A stretch of DNA of 64,000 nucleotides from Hoplostethus atlanticus (Eukaryota > Chordata > Actinopteri > Trachichthyiformes > Trachichthyidae). The stretch spans positions 496,001 through 560,000 of the forward strand of contig JAXDDX010000172.1 in assembly GCA_034670405.1 (NCBI GenBank), given 5' to 3'. The position numbers and the translations under genes were made by a program. The notes under the pieces are model-generated. The model saw only the letters and a program-made list of their open reading frames with translations. It was not told the origin of the DNA and did no database searches. This document shows positions 43,961 through 55,562 of the stretch, piece by piece (within the stretch, counting starts at the first letter, position 1; each line of letters starts with the position of its first letter).

Positions 43961-44760
43961 TCCTGAGCAGTGATCTCTTTGAATTGTCAACTAATTATTA
44001 CAAATCATATTTTTACAGAAGGTTAAATATTGGGAGATTTAACCATGAGAATTTCCCCAAATGTGCCCATGGGTGACTTTAAGCTGATATTTCTCTAAAA
44101 TGGTATGGTAAAAATGTTTCATATTTCACGTGAGTATAGAATGGAATCCATTGAAATTGTCAACTAATTATTGCAAATCATGTTTTTATGGAAGGTTAAA
44201 GATAGGAGATTTAACAGAGAATTTCCCCAAATGAGCCCATAGGTGACTTTAAGCTGGTATTTCTCAACAATGGTACAGTAAAAATTCATATTTCATGTTG
44301 TCAAGGCTGAATCAGTAGACCCAGGAACAGACACGAAACCGGAGACAGGAGTAGGGAAAAAAGGCTTATACTGTAGACAGCAAGGCAAAACACAAGGTAC
44401 AGGGCAGGAACAGGAAAATAGAGACTGATAGAACTAGAGCAGGGAGTAGCGGCTATGGACGAGGGAAAAACGAACTAGCAAACACACAGTGAGCAGGGCT
44501 TAAATAGGGGATGGTGTGATGATGATGGAAGACAGCTGTGCAGCAGCAGCATGGCGGGAAGCCATGACACTCCCACAAACCTGCAACAGAGGGAGACAGA
44601 GATACACACACACACACACACACAGACAGAGATACTAGGGAACAGGGGTAGAGGAGGATGCAGGCTGGGCAGGTGTGACACATGTGACTATAGAAGTGGA
44701 TGTCCTGAGCTGGAATCTAATTAATTAATTACTGCAAATCATGTTTTTATTAAAGAGCAA
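43960..44760. repeat. Tandem duplication, about 170-bp unit, split by a solo LTR
   Basis: GGATGTCCTGAGC starts unit-like sequence at 43957 and again at 44698. AACTAATTATTACAAATCAT / AACTAATTATTGCAAATCAT occur at 43990 and 44162, and a third TTAATTACTGCAAATCATG at 44726. Each is followed by GTTTTTAT...GGTTAAA-type sequence and, in the first two, ATTTCCCCAAATG. The solo LTR at 44300 interrupts the array. Confidence 0.75.
44300..44680 (-). mobile_element. Solo LTR with 5-bp target duplication
   Basis: The insert begins TGTCAAGGCTGAATCAG and ends GGCAGGTGTGACA; the termini TGTCA/TGACA are inverted. Both sides carry CATGT (44295-44299 and 44681-44685), a perfect 5-bp duplication. On the minus strand a TATA-type CCCTATTTAAGCCCTGCTC lies near 44512, giving the orientation. 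It contains a CA microsatellite (44607-44624). The layout suits a Ty3/gypsy-type solo LTR. Confidence 0.9.
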
Positions 44761-45239
44761 AGATGAGAAATGTTTCAAATGTTTCAAATCGGCCAGCTAT
44801 GAAAATATTTCTCTCTGGTAGATTGTTGCTCCGTTCTTTGCCGTTTTATTTTCCACGTAAATCTAGCTGCAGTACTTTTCCATGTGCCACTACCGCCCTC
44901 TCCTGGAGAAATGCATAACTACGATGAAATAAGCAATAACCCTATTTACTGACAATGCTCAGATTGAGTAGGTTACATTGGCTACTACATAGACAATAAA
45001 AATCATTTAATTTACCAGTGGCCTTTAGAAATATTAATACAATGTGATAGTCCCTGGCACACACCATTATAAAAGGTGAGTCAGAGAGATCATGCTCTTC
45101 ATCATGTCTTTCTCTACACTCCAGTACCCAGTGTATGGCCATATAAGCAAGCATGAGTTGGTTGCTTTCATATTTCTGATTGTTCTTGGTTGTTTTCAGG
45201 CATAATTACATCAAAGTTTTGTGTTATCAAGCAGCCTAA

Positions 45240-46080
45240 ATTGTGATTGTTGTTTATGGCAACAAATTTAAGCACAGGAGATGCAGATGGATATTGTGTA
45301 GGCTGTTTTCAGACTACTTTTCACAGTTGAAAGATGCTGTTTTTACTATACCAGGCATCACAGCTACCTTCAAGTATTCAGTCTCTGCCACAGGGGCCAG
45401 TGGGGTCCTACATCAGGTACTTCAAGTTGAACATGTTTTAGGGATATATGTGGCAGTTCTTCTTGGAATAACACTCTATGGAACTTGTTTATTTGGTTTG
45501 GACCCTGATATATTTCTTTTTCTTCTGCTGTTTCGTACATTGCTGTTAGATGGTACATCGTAGAGACATGAAATTTCACAGAATTCACAGATATTGCAAA
45601 TGCTTCCCAAGTAATGTGGCTTGCTATAATTAAAGGTTCAACATTGAAAAGGCCATAACTCCTACTATTTGCATAAAACATGGTACACATTTATTTATCC
45701 TTGCTCTACAAATTTGCCTCAGGACCACCCAAGTTCTTCTGGATGGATGTTTGCTAATTAGCATTTTTGGAAAATCATTTTTTTCCCTAAGCCCTTTTCA
45801 ATTTTTACTTAACACCAAATTTGGCAAACAGCTAAAGGGGTCCTAGATACACCAAAGCAATATAATTGGGCCCGATGTGATGAAAAACCAAGCCAACCAA
45901 TGAACTTGAAAAAGTGTGTGGCCTAACACAAAATTGGCCATAACTCATTGACCTTTTGTCCAATCATCACAAACCTTGAAACAGCAGATTTTCACGAAAT
46001 TTGGTGCACATGCTTCAGACCCAAGTGTTATTGAAGATATGTTTTGTTGTGATTGGTGCATGTGGGTGGGGTCTAGGTAC
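45240..46080. repeat. Dispersed repeat related in style to 52480-53560
   Basis: The text contains GGCCATAACTC phrases twice (about 45651 and 45941) and TTTTGTCCAATCATCACAAA, similar to the ATTGGACAAAC repeats at 52600-53060. No ORF of note and no clear ends. Confidence 0.4.
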
Positions 46081-46242
46081 ATTTGGGTTTGGCTTTTCAC
46101 ATTATGGATTGTAACTTAAAGCGGGTTTGCAAATCACTACAAAGCATGGAGTACATGTTTCAGCCTTTATTTATAATGATCACACCAAATGTCATGCAAA
46201 TCAAAATTAGTGTCTCACCATTCACAATAATGTTAATACATA

Positions 46243-47330
46243 CAGTTGTAAGAAAAAGTTTGTGAACCCTTTTGAATTACCTGCATTCCTGAATAAATGA
46301 CTCCTAAAATATGGTCTGATCTTCATCCAAGTTGGAAAAATAGATAAACACAAGCAGTGATCCCACAAGAACTGATAAAAGAAAGCATGGCAAGAAATTA
46401 TTAACGCTGTCAATGCTGTTTCAGCAGAAACACACCGTTGCTGAGGTAAAAAAATAAAAGAGTTTGACATGAAACTAGATGCAAAAAAGTATAAGGAGAA
46501 GTAGACGCATATTATCAGCAACAGGAGGACAGCAGCGCACTGTGGTGCTATCCAACATGGATCAGAGGATCAATCAATAATAGTAGAGACCTCACTGTCG
46601 GGTGTCCAGTCGGCATTGGAGTTGGACACAGATCAAATCCAGGCTGCAGCTTCATCAGAAGGTAGGACTATATTATTGTATTTCTAAGGCATCCAGTCCA
46701 ACCCATTACAAGTTGGATAACCTTGTGTTGTTATGAATGAGGACAGTTTGGCAAATATTCAGCCTATTAGGTCTTTTTTCCTACAAGGCCACTGAAACAT
46801 GTTGTTGTTGAGGTTTGGCACTACTGTAATGGATTTTTCATAAAGAAAAGGCCGTTTTAAGTGCCTTCCCGCATGTTTCCAAACACACGAACACATTTCC
46901 GCATGTTTCCAAGCACTCGTAGGATTTGATCGTACCAAACAAACAAATTCAGATACAAACAAAATGATGAAGCCGACTATGGTCATAGAAATGTTTGTAC
47001 TAACGCTATACGATCAAATCTGATCGTACGCACGTATCGTAGAAATTGTATTTTTACACGTCTTTATTGAATGTATTGTTCAAATATTAACTGCTTGGAC
47101 TGGAAAAATATGAACTATGAGGTTTAGTAATTGGTAGAACCTCCGTTAGTAGTAATAACCTCAACCAATCATTTCCTGTAGTTGCTGATCACACCTGCAT
47201 GGTTAGGAGGCATTTTGGACCCCTGCTCCTTACAGAACTGTTTCAGTTCATTGTAATTTTTGGGATGTCCTGCATGAACGGCTTACTTCAGGTCATACCA
47301 CAACACGTCTAGTTTAACATAGGGTATCTT
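46243..47330. mobile_element. Tc1-like transposon, fragmentary and interrupted
   Basis: The end at 46243 reads CAGTTGTAAGAAAAAGTTTG after a TA (46241-46242), then TGAACCCTTTTGAATTACCT, a known Tc1-like terminus in fish. The transposase-coding part reappears at about 47045-47330 (complement strand), with AATAACCTCAACCAATCATT, TCCTGTAGTTGCTGATCACA and CAGAACTGTTTCAGTTCATT. Between them, roughly 46480-47040 is foreign sequence, including a duplicated CCGCATGTTTCCAA. The other end and the rest of the transposase are missing. Confidence 0.75.
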
Positions 47331-47479
47331 CACATGGTCAGGGGCTTCACAAAACCAAACAATGGCAATCCTGTATAACCAGCTATGAGTGCGTTCACAT
47401 AAAAGGGGTGGGGTTTGCAACACACGGTTATCACATGGACAGATCCAGAGCAGCGTATTTAACATAAGATAAGTTGAAA

Positions 47480-49430
47480 TATTGATTCCTGTAAGAATAT
47501 TACATCATTGTAGCAGCAAAAATAAAATTATTATAATGATTCAGCAGGGAAAATTAAATATAATACAAGCACATTGATAGAATATAAAAAATAAGCAATA
47601 TAAAAAAACAAACAAACAATAAACTAGAGTGGGGTTATAAAAACATAATGCACATAAGTAGAAGGGAAATGGAAATTACTAACATTTGTTTTTCTCTCAA
47701 GAAGAACATACTACCATAAAGAATAAATAAGAGCAATACAAAAAATATAACAACAAAAAGTAACACAGTTGCTTCTGCCAAGTGTCGTGGAAAATTGCCT
47801 ATCTTTGAAATAACACACAAAACATTGATAGGTTGAAGTATAAAAATATATTGTATACAGATATATTTTTGGAGAGAGGAAGACACAGGTCACACAGAAA
47901 GTCAAAATCTCTCTATGCCCTCTCTCTCTGAAAGTCAGTTCACTACAGTCTTTATAGTTTCTTTGGAAAGAGAGTCTCGCATGATTGGTCCTCCATGTTA
48001 AGACCGGTTCATCCTATAGACAATTTTAATGCACTAGTGGACTAGTCAAGGTCACATTTCTAACTTCCTTAAAAGGCCTGACTAGCTGGTTATGCTAAAC
48101 TTAGGAACATGTTCACAGCACACTTGTTACATGTCTGTCACAGGGGACAGCATAGTCAATACAACAGTCACAAAATAACTAATAAATGATAAATTCTAGC
48201 ACTCTTCGCTAAAATTTACTTTCACACAAGGCACAGTGAGTATAGTTCTCATTGATGCAGTACAATCTGTTACACTCTCGGTAATCCTAATAAATTTCAG
48301 CGCATTTATATGAAACAGTAAATTTCATTAATTATTGATTACTATAGCCAGCTATTGTAAGCTACCCATTATTGGATAGAAGCCCACTTTTATAGACAAA
48401 GTGGGCAAATCACCTAAACATACTACAAACATTTATTATATCGAATATAATAAATCCCTATGGAAGGCATTGTGCCACTCTCCAATCATCATTGCCCTGT
48501 AAAGAGCCCTTCTTATGATCTGTTAATTCAATAGTATCCATCTTTACACATATTTTCATTTGAATGCAATGTCTGGTTCATATCTAGTTTTGGTCATGTG
48601 ATTTTTACAGTAAAGATTGTCAAAAAAAAAATCCATGGTATCCTCCAGGAGGGATGACACCATTTTTTCTAGGTGAGGAGGCCATTTTGATCCTATAGCC
48701 TGAACATAACCTGCTCCACCATGCAGCGGAAGTTACCGTGGTGATCTACTTTGCTATAAAGTGAGCCACCTTTGTGAGACCGAAAATCCTGGGTTTAGCC
48801 TGAAGTTAGACACTATCTTCACTTCCTGAGACAAGCCCCTAATCATTATGAAATTAGCCATCAAAATCTAGTCTTTTAACATTTCCATAAAGCTCTTGAT
48901 TGCTTATAGTTATTTGGAGACTTTTCATTGCAAGGGGATAATTTACGAAAATGTGAAAGGGAACATTTTAAATCCCCATACTGTGGTTGGTAGAAAACTT
49001 ATAGCTGTCATGGCTAAATTAGCTAATGAATTTGTGAAACTAAATATATTAATATATTTTTGCTTGAACCCTGGCATTGCTGCTTGCGGCAATCCCCCCC
49101 CCAATTAATTTGTTTCCAACTGTCAAGTTATGTTAAGAATATGTGCAGCTTCCCCACTTGAAAGAGATTGATGCATCTACCCAAGGGTTTTTAACTGGAT
49201 TCCACTCAATGACCAAACAGCTTTTCCTTTTTTCCTCCTTTTATTTTGGCAGGCTCAGCAAAAAAAAGAAAAATATATATACATATATGCTATTGCAAAT
49301 AAATGTAACTAGACAACAGAAAAATATATGCATTTGTAAGTATTGCAAAAAACATTAAGCATCAGTGCCCTATTTGACTTAATTTATACATTCTCTCACA
49401 TTAAATGCAAATAAAGCTAATGCCCACTGC
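47480..49430. other. No gene recognised
   Basis: AT-rich sequence with no convincing frame. A CCCACTTT / AAAGTGGG inverted pair lies at 48385-48410. Confidence 0.4.
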
Positions 49431-50975
49431 TTTACATTACATTACATTACAGTCATTTAGTAGACGCTTTTATCCAAAGCGACTTACAATAAGTGCATTC
49501 AACATAGGTAGGCAAGAAAACTACTTGTCACCAGAAATCGTAAGTGCATTTCCTTCCTAAACAAGCAACTAAGAGCATAACTAGTGCTAAGGTAAAAGTG
49601 CAATAACTTAGCTACCTACTTTTTCTTAAACAAATGAGACAAATAAGAAAATCAAATAAACAAGAGCTAAGACAAATAAGTGTATGAAATAAACAAGAGC
49701 CAATAAACAAGAGCTCAGACAAATAATTGACGACAAATAGGCAAAGCTAAGAGGAAGGGTCAGGGTAGTGTTTTTTGAAGAGGTGGGTTTTCAGTCTGCG
49801 GCGAAAGATGGGCAGCGACACAGCTGTCCTGACATCAGTGGGGAGTTCATTCCACCACTGCGGGGCCAGACCAGAGAAAAGCCGTGACCGTGTAGATCGG
49901 CCGCAGGGGCCTCTGAGCGACGGGGCAACCAGTCACCTCGAGGCAGCAGAGCGAAGTGGTCGGGCAGGGGTGTAAGGCTTGACCATAGCCTGGAGGTAAG
50001 AAGGAGCTGTTCCTTTCACTGTCCTATAGGCTAGCACCAGGGTCTTGAACTGGATACGAGCTGCTACAGGGAGCCAGTGTAGAGAACAGAGAAGGGTAGT
50101 TGTATGGGAGAACTTGGGGCGGTTGAACACCAGACGAGCTGCAGCTTTCTGAACAAGCTCCAGAGGTCTGATAGCTGACGCCGGGGCACCAGCAAGGAGG
50201 GAGTTGCAGTAGTCCAGGCGGGAGATGACAAGAGCCTGGATGAGCACCTGCGCTGCCTTGTCAGTGAGGAAGGGGCGAATCCTCCTGATGATGTAGAGGA
50301 GGAATCTGCAGGAGCGTGTCACTGATGCGATGTTTGCCGAGAATGACAGTTGGTCGTCCAGGGTCACACCCAGATTCCTCGCAGTCCGAGTTGACGTCAC
50401 CACAGCATTATTAATGGTGATGGCCAGGTCTCGGTGCGGACAGCCCTTCCCCGGGAGGAACACCAGCTCAGTCTTGTCCAGGTTGAGCTTCACGTGGTGC
50501 GTCGACATCCACTCCGAGATGTCTGCCAGGCATGCAGCAATGCCTGCCTCCACTTGTGTGTCAGAGGGGGGAAATGACAGGATCAGCTGGGTGTCATCTG
50601 CATAGCAGTGGTAGGAAAAGTCGTGGGAGTGGATAACAGAACCAAGAGATGTTGTGTAGAGGGAAAAAAGAAGAGGACCCAGAACCGAGCCTTGCGGAAC
50701 CTCAGTAATGAGCCTGCGTGGTTCTGACACAGACCCTCTCAGTGTCACCTGGTAGGAGCGATCCGTCAGGTAGGATGCAAACATGGAGAGTGCAGAGCCT
50801 GAGACGCCCATCCCCTCAAGGGTGGAGAGGAGGATCTGGTGGTTCACTGTGTCAAATGCTGCAGACAGGTCCAGGAGTATCAGGACAGAGGAGAGAGAGT
50901 TCGCTCTCGGTCGGGCAGTCTCGGTCAAGTGACCCACTTTGAACCCAGACTGGTGGGGATCCAAGAGCTGCTGCT
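49431..50975 (-). mobile_element. L2-clade LINE, 5'-truncated
   Basis: The 3' end on the minus strand is GTAAGTCGCTTTGGATAAAA then GCGTCTACTAAATGACTGTA, followed by repeats of TGTAA (49431-49455), the hallmark of fish L2 elements. The reverse-transcriptase ORF fills most of the rest. The 5' side ends near 50975, so it is truncated as LINE copies usually are. Confidence 0.9.
49933..50964 (-). CDS. L2 LINE reverse transcriptase, C-terminal part, open frame
   Basis: The frame runs 343 codons without a stop, starting MDPHQSGFKVGHLTETARPR inside the RT domain. It shows LLDLSAAFDTVNHQILL (RT block A), EVPQGSVLGPLLFSLYTTSL (block B), the catalytic CYADDTQLIL, KLNLDKTELVF, NLGVTLDDQLSF and, near the end, LHWLPVAARIQFKTLVLAYR, all typical of the CR1/L2 clade. 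Residues upstream (endonuclease and first RT blocks) are absent. The protein would copy its own RNA at a nicked target; without the endonuclease it is not autonomous. The intact frame suggests a fairly recent copy. The true frame may extend to about 50975. Confidence 0.9.
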   Translation of the reverse strand: MDPHQSGFKVGHLTETARPRANSLSSVLILLDLSAAFDTVNHQILLSTLEGMGVSGSALSMFASYLTDRSYQVTLRGSVSEPRRLITEVPQGSVLGPLLFSLYTTSLGSVIHSHDFSYHCYADDTQLILSFPPSDTQVEAGIAACLADISEWMSTHHVKLNLDKTELVFLPGKGCPHRDLAITINNAVVTSTRTARNLGVTLDDQLSFSANIASVTRSCRFLLYIIRRIRPFLTDKAAQVLIQALVISRLDYCNSLLAGAPASAIRPLELVQKAAARLVFNRPKFSHTTTLLCSLHWLPVAARIQFKTLVLAYRTVKGTAPSYLQAMVKPYTPARPLRSAASR

Positions 50976-52727
50976 GTCATAACTCTTGGCTTAACATCAC
51001 GTAATGTATGTATTTTATATTGTATTTTATATGTTTTTATATTTTTTATGTAGTATTTTATTGCATTTTAACATAAAGCCTTTAATGATCATATTTAAAG
51101 TAATATTTAATTATGCAATCCTTTTAAACATCATAATCTCATAACATGCTGTAGCTAAAGCCTATGCAACTATAGTTTTATCATTCACTTTTCACCACGT
51201 CTGTGATCAAGAGCAAACCAGAAATATAGCCGCAAGCGGCGATTCGCGGGTTCAAACCATTTTGTTACTGCAAACTGTGCACTTGTGTCACTGTATCCAC
51301 AGCGTAAGTATAGGACTGGACTAGTTCTAGGTTTGTGGGAGTGGTGATGATAATATAATAAATCAGACCAGAGAGACAGAGCTTTAAATATAACAGCCGG
51401 CAATTTAGTGATTGGAAAGGTAACAAACAAACAAAAATAACACTTATCATACAATAAGTCAATCTTCTTATAGGCCTAAATCACAGGTAAGTATAACCAA
51501 AGCTTTTTTGTTTCTCCTTTAAGTTTCCTATAGATTAGTTAGTCAAGTCAGTTTAAGTCAGTTTAGTTAGATTTTATTCCCTTATTATTTTTCCTTCACA
51601 GGTAAACAGGTAAGTAAACCTTAAAATCCATGACAGGTAAATCAGAGATATAACCTTTTGGGTTTAACTCTTTTCCTTTCTTCCCCGACAGGTAAGATAC
51701 AATAAAATTCACCTTTCTTCAATCTAAACATCAAATGAACATTACATCATCACAACAACATAACATTCGAAATTCTTGAAATAAATGTAATGTAGTACCA
51801 AAGTGGTATATTCTTTTCAAACTCAGTTCTAGTTCTTTGTACTGTAGTTCAGTTCAATTCTGTTTTAAGATCCACAACACTCCTACCACACTGGCAGCGA
51901 TGTATTCAGCAGTCATCAGACATGTACAGTAGATTCTCACACTGGCACGTGTGTTCAGCTCTCAGACTCGTGGGTAGCTCGCCATCCTGTCTCTTGCGTG
52001 TGTGTATGTGCTGGTCCGAGCGCACACACAATCACACCACGAGGAAGAGTGTCCAACTCCATGAAACAAGCTTCTCAACAAAAAAAAAACTCTTCCACAA
52101 CAACAAAAACGTTACCAGAACAATTTGTGTGTTAAGGTATTTGCAGGCTTGCATTAAATGGTAAAAAGTAGTTATTTATGTCTTTTACAAAGTAAATTAT
52201 CTATCTCTTTCTCTCAGTTTCTCTCTCTGGTTCTAACTCTGCACCTGTGCTGTAACTTTTTTTCCGAGAGAAAAAAAACAACGTCTTTCTTAAAGGGATA
52301 TTCACTAATTAAAGGGGAATGTTTCACTATGAATTTGTATAGGCATACGTTTTAATTGTTTCTTCTTACAAATTATTTAGTGTCAACATTTTTAATTGTA
52401 GCCTAATTGTAACTTAATTTATAAAAATCTACTTATTTTATAACCATATTTTAATGTGGGTTACACCCATATGGAAAAACTCATGTATTTACAGCACAAT
52501 TTGCCAGGCCCACGCCCTTGTTCGACAACGCTGTCACCCCCTAATTTGGGGACATGTTTCAACAGCTTAATTAAAAATGTCCACCAAGTTTGTCGATGTT
52601 TGGACAAACTGTCATTGATTTAAGGCCAAATTTGCACCAGGCCCATGCACATGTTTGGAACTGGTGGCGCCCCGTATTGAGCGATTTCAAAATAATTTTA
52701 CACACATGGTTCAACATTGTTATCAAA

Positions 52728-53180
52728 CATATCCTGCAAGTTTTGTAATGATTGGACAATACATTTCTGATTTATAGTCAGATTTGTGTTATGCCACGCC
52801 CATTTATGGGCATTTGTAGCGCCCCCTAGTGGTAGATTTTAATGAAACTTTCAGGGTATGTTTCAGGTACTTATGTGGACATATCCTGCGAGTTTTGTAA
52901 TGATTGGACAAACAATTTCTGATTTATAGTCAGATTTGTGTTATGCCATGCCCATTGTTTGCATTTGTAGCGCCCCCTAGTGGCCGATTTCAATGAAACT
53001 TTCGGGGTGTGTTTCACGTACTTATGTGGACATATCCTGCAAGTTTTGTGATGATTGGCTGAACCGTTGTTGACTTTGGTCTATTTATGTGCTGAGCCAC
53101 GCCCTTTTGAACTTCATTGGTCAATATCTTGAAAACTAAATAAGGTATCAGCAAGCTTTATATAACTTTTGATAAGCTTG
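52728..53180. repeat. Three tandem copies, about 152-bp unit
   Basis: CATATCCTGCAAGTTTTGTA begins units at 52728, 52880 (GCGAG) and 53031. The first two include TTCTGATTTATAGTCAGATT, TTGTGTTATGCCA, the GCGCCCCCTAGTGG word and CTTATGTGGA; the third diverges after about 60 bp. Confidence 0.85.
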
Positions 53181-53579
53181 GTACAATAATGATCCACAAA
53201 ATTTTTTGTAGCAATCGGACCTACGGTCTAGGAGGAGATGTCAAAAATGTGTTTTTCAAAAAATTCAAAATGGCGGAAAATCTAGTGGACTTTAGTGGTT
53301 CTTGAGGCTTTTTTGTAGAACATGTTGAGCTGGACTTGCGTGTCAAATTTCAAGTTAATCGGACGCACGGTGTGAGGGGCGTGGCCTTTCCAAAATTTCG
53401 CTTTTGGGCCTTAATTACAGCGCCACCATCTGGCCGATTGGGCTCATGTTTCTTGGGAAGCATTTGCACATCATTTCCAGTTATTGGGCCAAGTTTCATG
53501 GTTTTAGCTCATTCCAGCTCACGGGAATTTGAGAAACGGCATAAGACAAGAAAGAATAATAAACCGATACGAGAACAAT

Positions 53580-53818
53580 AGGGTTCTACCCCTCCGGGGT
53601 TTGAACCCTAATAAACCGAGGTGAAAAACCATAGGGTTCTACCCCTCCGGGGTTTGAACCCTAATAAACTGATAGGAAAACAAGAGGGTTCTACCCCTTC
53701 GGGGTTTGAACCCTAATAAACCGATAGGAAAACAATAGGGTTCTACCCCTTCGGGGTTTGAACCCTAATAAACCGATAGGAAAACAATAGGGTTCTAGCC
53801 CTTCGGGGTTTGAACCCT
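53580..53818. repeat. Five tandem 52-bp units, each a 30-nt hairpin
   Basis: Units start at 53580, 53633, 53685, 53737 and 53789. Each has AGGGTTC pairing with GAACCCT, and inside that CCCC pairing with GGGG around TCCG (first two) or TTCG (last three), the very stable UUCG-type loop. The linker is TAATAAACCGATAGGAAAAC with small changes. Stems are conserved while loop and linker vary. Confidence 0.9.
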
Positions 53819-54175
53819 AATTAACAAACAACCACCACTGTTTATCATCACCATTCCCCGTGCTTCTACTTGACAAGCATCATCAGATTCGCAAATAGAT
53901 TTACAACCAATAGATTATGGAAAATAACCAACCAATCTGCACACATGGACACTAAACAGTTAAATTATCGAGCGAGCCACACGCGAGTTCATATGCGTAA
54001 ATTGACCAAACCGGCTTGGAAGCAGCAGTGATCTTCGCCAAACTATTTTAAAGTTCAGTATCTTACCGGCTGCCTATCCGGATTTTGTAGACGCATCAAT
54101 CCTGCACAGTCTTACCGCAGATCACAATACTGTTGAGAAACTCTTGACTCTCCTAGCGCGGTGTTTGTTGAGTAG

Positions 54176-55562
54176 GGTATCTTCTGCAGACCGGAAACTT
54201 GAGAGGGGGCGGGGATGGGCGTGGCAACTGTCAATTATTTTTTAATTTGGCCAATCAGAGGCTTACAATCCTGTGTCAATCAAAAACAAATTTCACCAAT
54301 ACACTGCCTGAACCAGTTGTCAATCAGATTTTAATTCAGCTAATCATCTTTCGAGGAGGGTCCAACTGCAGTCCTCCCTCCTGAGACCGCTAGTTCCAAA
54401 CTTGGAAGTTTTCAGAGGTAAGTTGCCATGAACAAAAGAATAGGCTAATCTATTTTAAATGAAGTTTTGTAACATGTTCACATCAATCAATCAATGTAAT
54501 AACCGCCAAAGTTAGTAACTAGGTAACTATTATTAATACAAAGCCATCATATTCATTTGGCGTTCAACAACACCGAATGTTGAAAAGCTATCGCTAATGT
54601 AAAGTTAGCTAATGTTAGCTTCTGTCCATTATAAGATAACGTTAGTCACCCCTCAATGAGTTTGGTTGTAACTTAGCCTATATAAAGTATAGTGGCCTAT
54701 TTATGTTCTAAAGACAGACTGCTGTCTGTAATGATGTTTTGTTGTTTTAATTTTAGATGCATCCAACAATAATAACAGACGCCTCATCAAATGCGCAGCA
54801 CCACCTCCTGCACCAATCCCTGGACTCCCAGCCCCACTGTAAATTTGTAATTTATTAGGTGCAATAAATTCTTTGACACACTCTCTATTTAAGTTATTTT
54901 ACATTTCTTCTTTTATTCCTCCAAGGAGTGGAGGAAGCTGTTATAAAAACTTACATATTCATTATTCAGGTGAACCAGTTAGCTCCAACTGTGTGATGCT
55001 ATGAATATATTTGTATTATTCAGTTTATATAAATGCTCTACATTTCTCTGAAAAGTGATAAATAAATATGATCATTCTATAAATTGATGCAAGTCAATTC
55101 ACCAGTTACCAGGCCGTGGATGAGCCAGGACAACAGACAGCAACGATTTTAATCAACATTTTAAACAGGCACACCAATGGCGAACCCAAGGCTAACGTTA
55201 TTTTACAATAATGATCTTACGGATATTTATTGTCAGCCTGCTGTATCATCACAACCTCTTCGGTTGAATCTAATGAAGCAATAATGTCTGCAAAGCAAAG
55301 GAAATCCCTGTAGTATAGGCCTAAACCGTACAAAACTAACGGATGGAGCGCGAGTTGTTTATGTACCTCCCCCCTTATAATACTGTGAAGTGATTCGCTG
55401 AATTAAAACCTGATTGACAACTGGTTCAGGCAGTGTATTGGTGAAATTAGTTTTCTGATTGACAGAGGATTGTAAGCCTCTTATTGGTCAAATAAAAACA
55501 TGATTGACAGTTGACACGCCCACTCCCCGCCCCCTTGCAAGTCTCCGGTCTGCAGAGATACA
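54176..55562. mobile_element. DNA transposon with about 175-bp inverted ends
   Basis: Left end 54176-54352 (CTGCAGACCGGAAACTTG, GGCCAATCAGAGGCTTACAA, CACTGCCTGAACCAGTTGTC) is repeated in reverse complement at 55387-55562 with some substitutions. The 1-kb core has no long ORF, but a short frame after an acceptor-like TTTTAG (54758) reads APPPAPIPGLPAPL before a stop. No target duplication could be fixed. AGCGCGG with TGTTTGTT occurs just outside both ends. The superfamily is uncertain. Confidence 0.7.

Larger units (their letters stand above)
51229..53818. repeat. Composite fish repeat, from GCCGCAAGCGGC hairpin to UUCG-type hairpins
   Basis: It opens with the short hairpin GCCGCAAGCGGC (51229-51240) and GATTCGCGGGTTCAAACC. 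The right half has GTAGCGCCCCCTAGTGG twice (52816, 52967) and ends with five hairpin units. These pieces occur together in many fish genomes, so I infer one element, perhaps interrupted at 51480-52480. In that middle part ACAGGTAA occurs five times (about 51484-51693). The superfamily is unknown. Confidence 0.5.

Noticed and set aside
53580..53818. CRISPR-like array (repeats with short regular spacing)
   Set aside because: The whole 52-bp unit is repeated, including the linker, so there are no unique spacers, and the context is a vertebrate genome.
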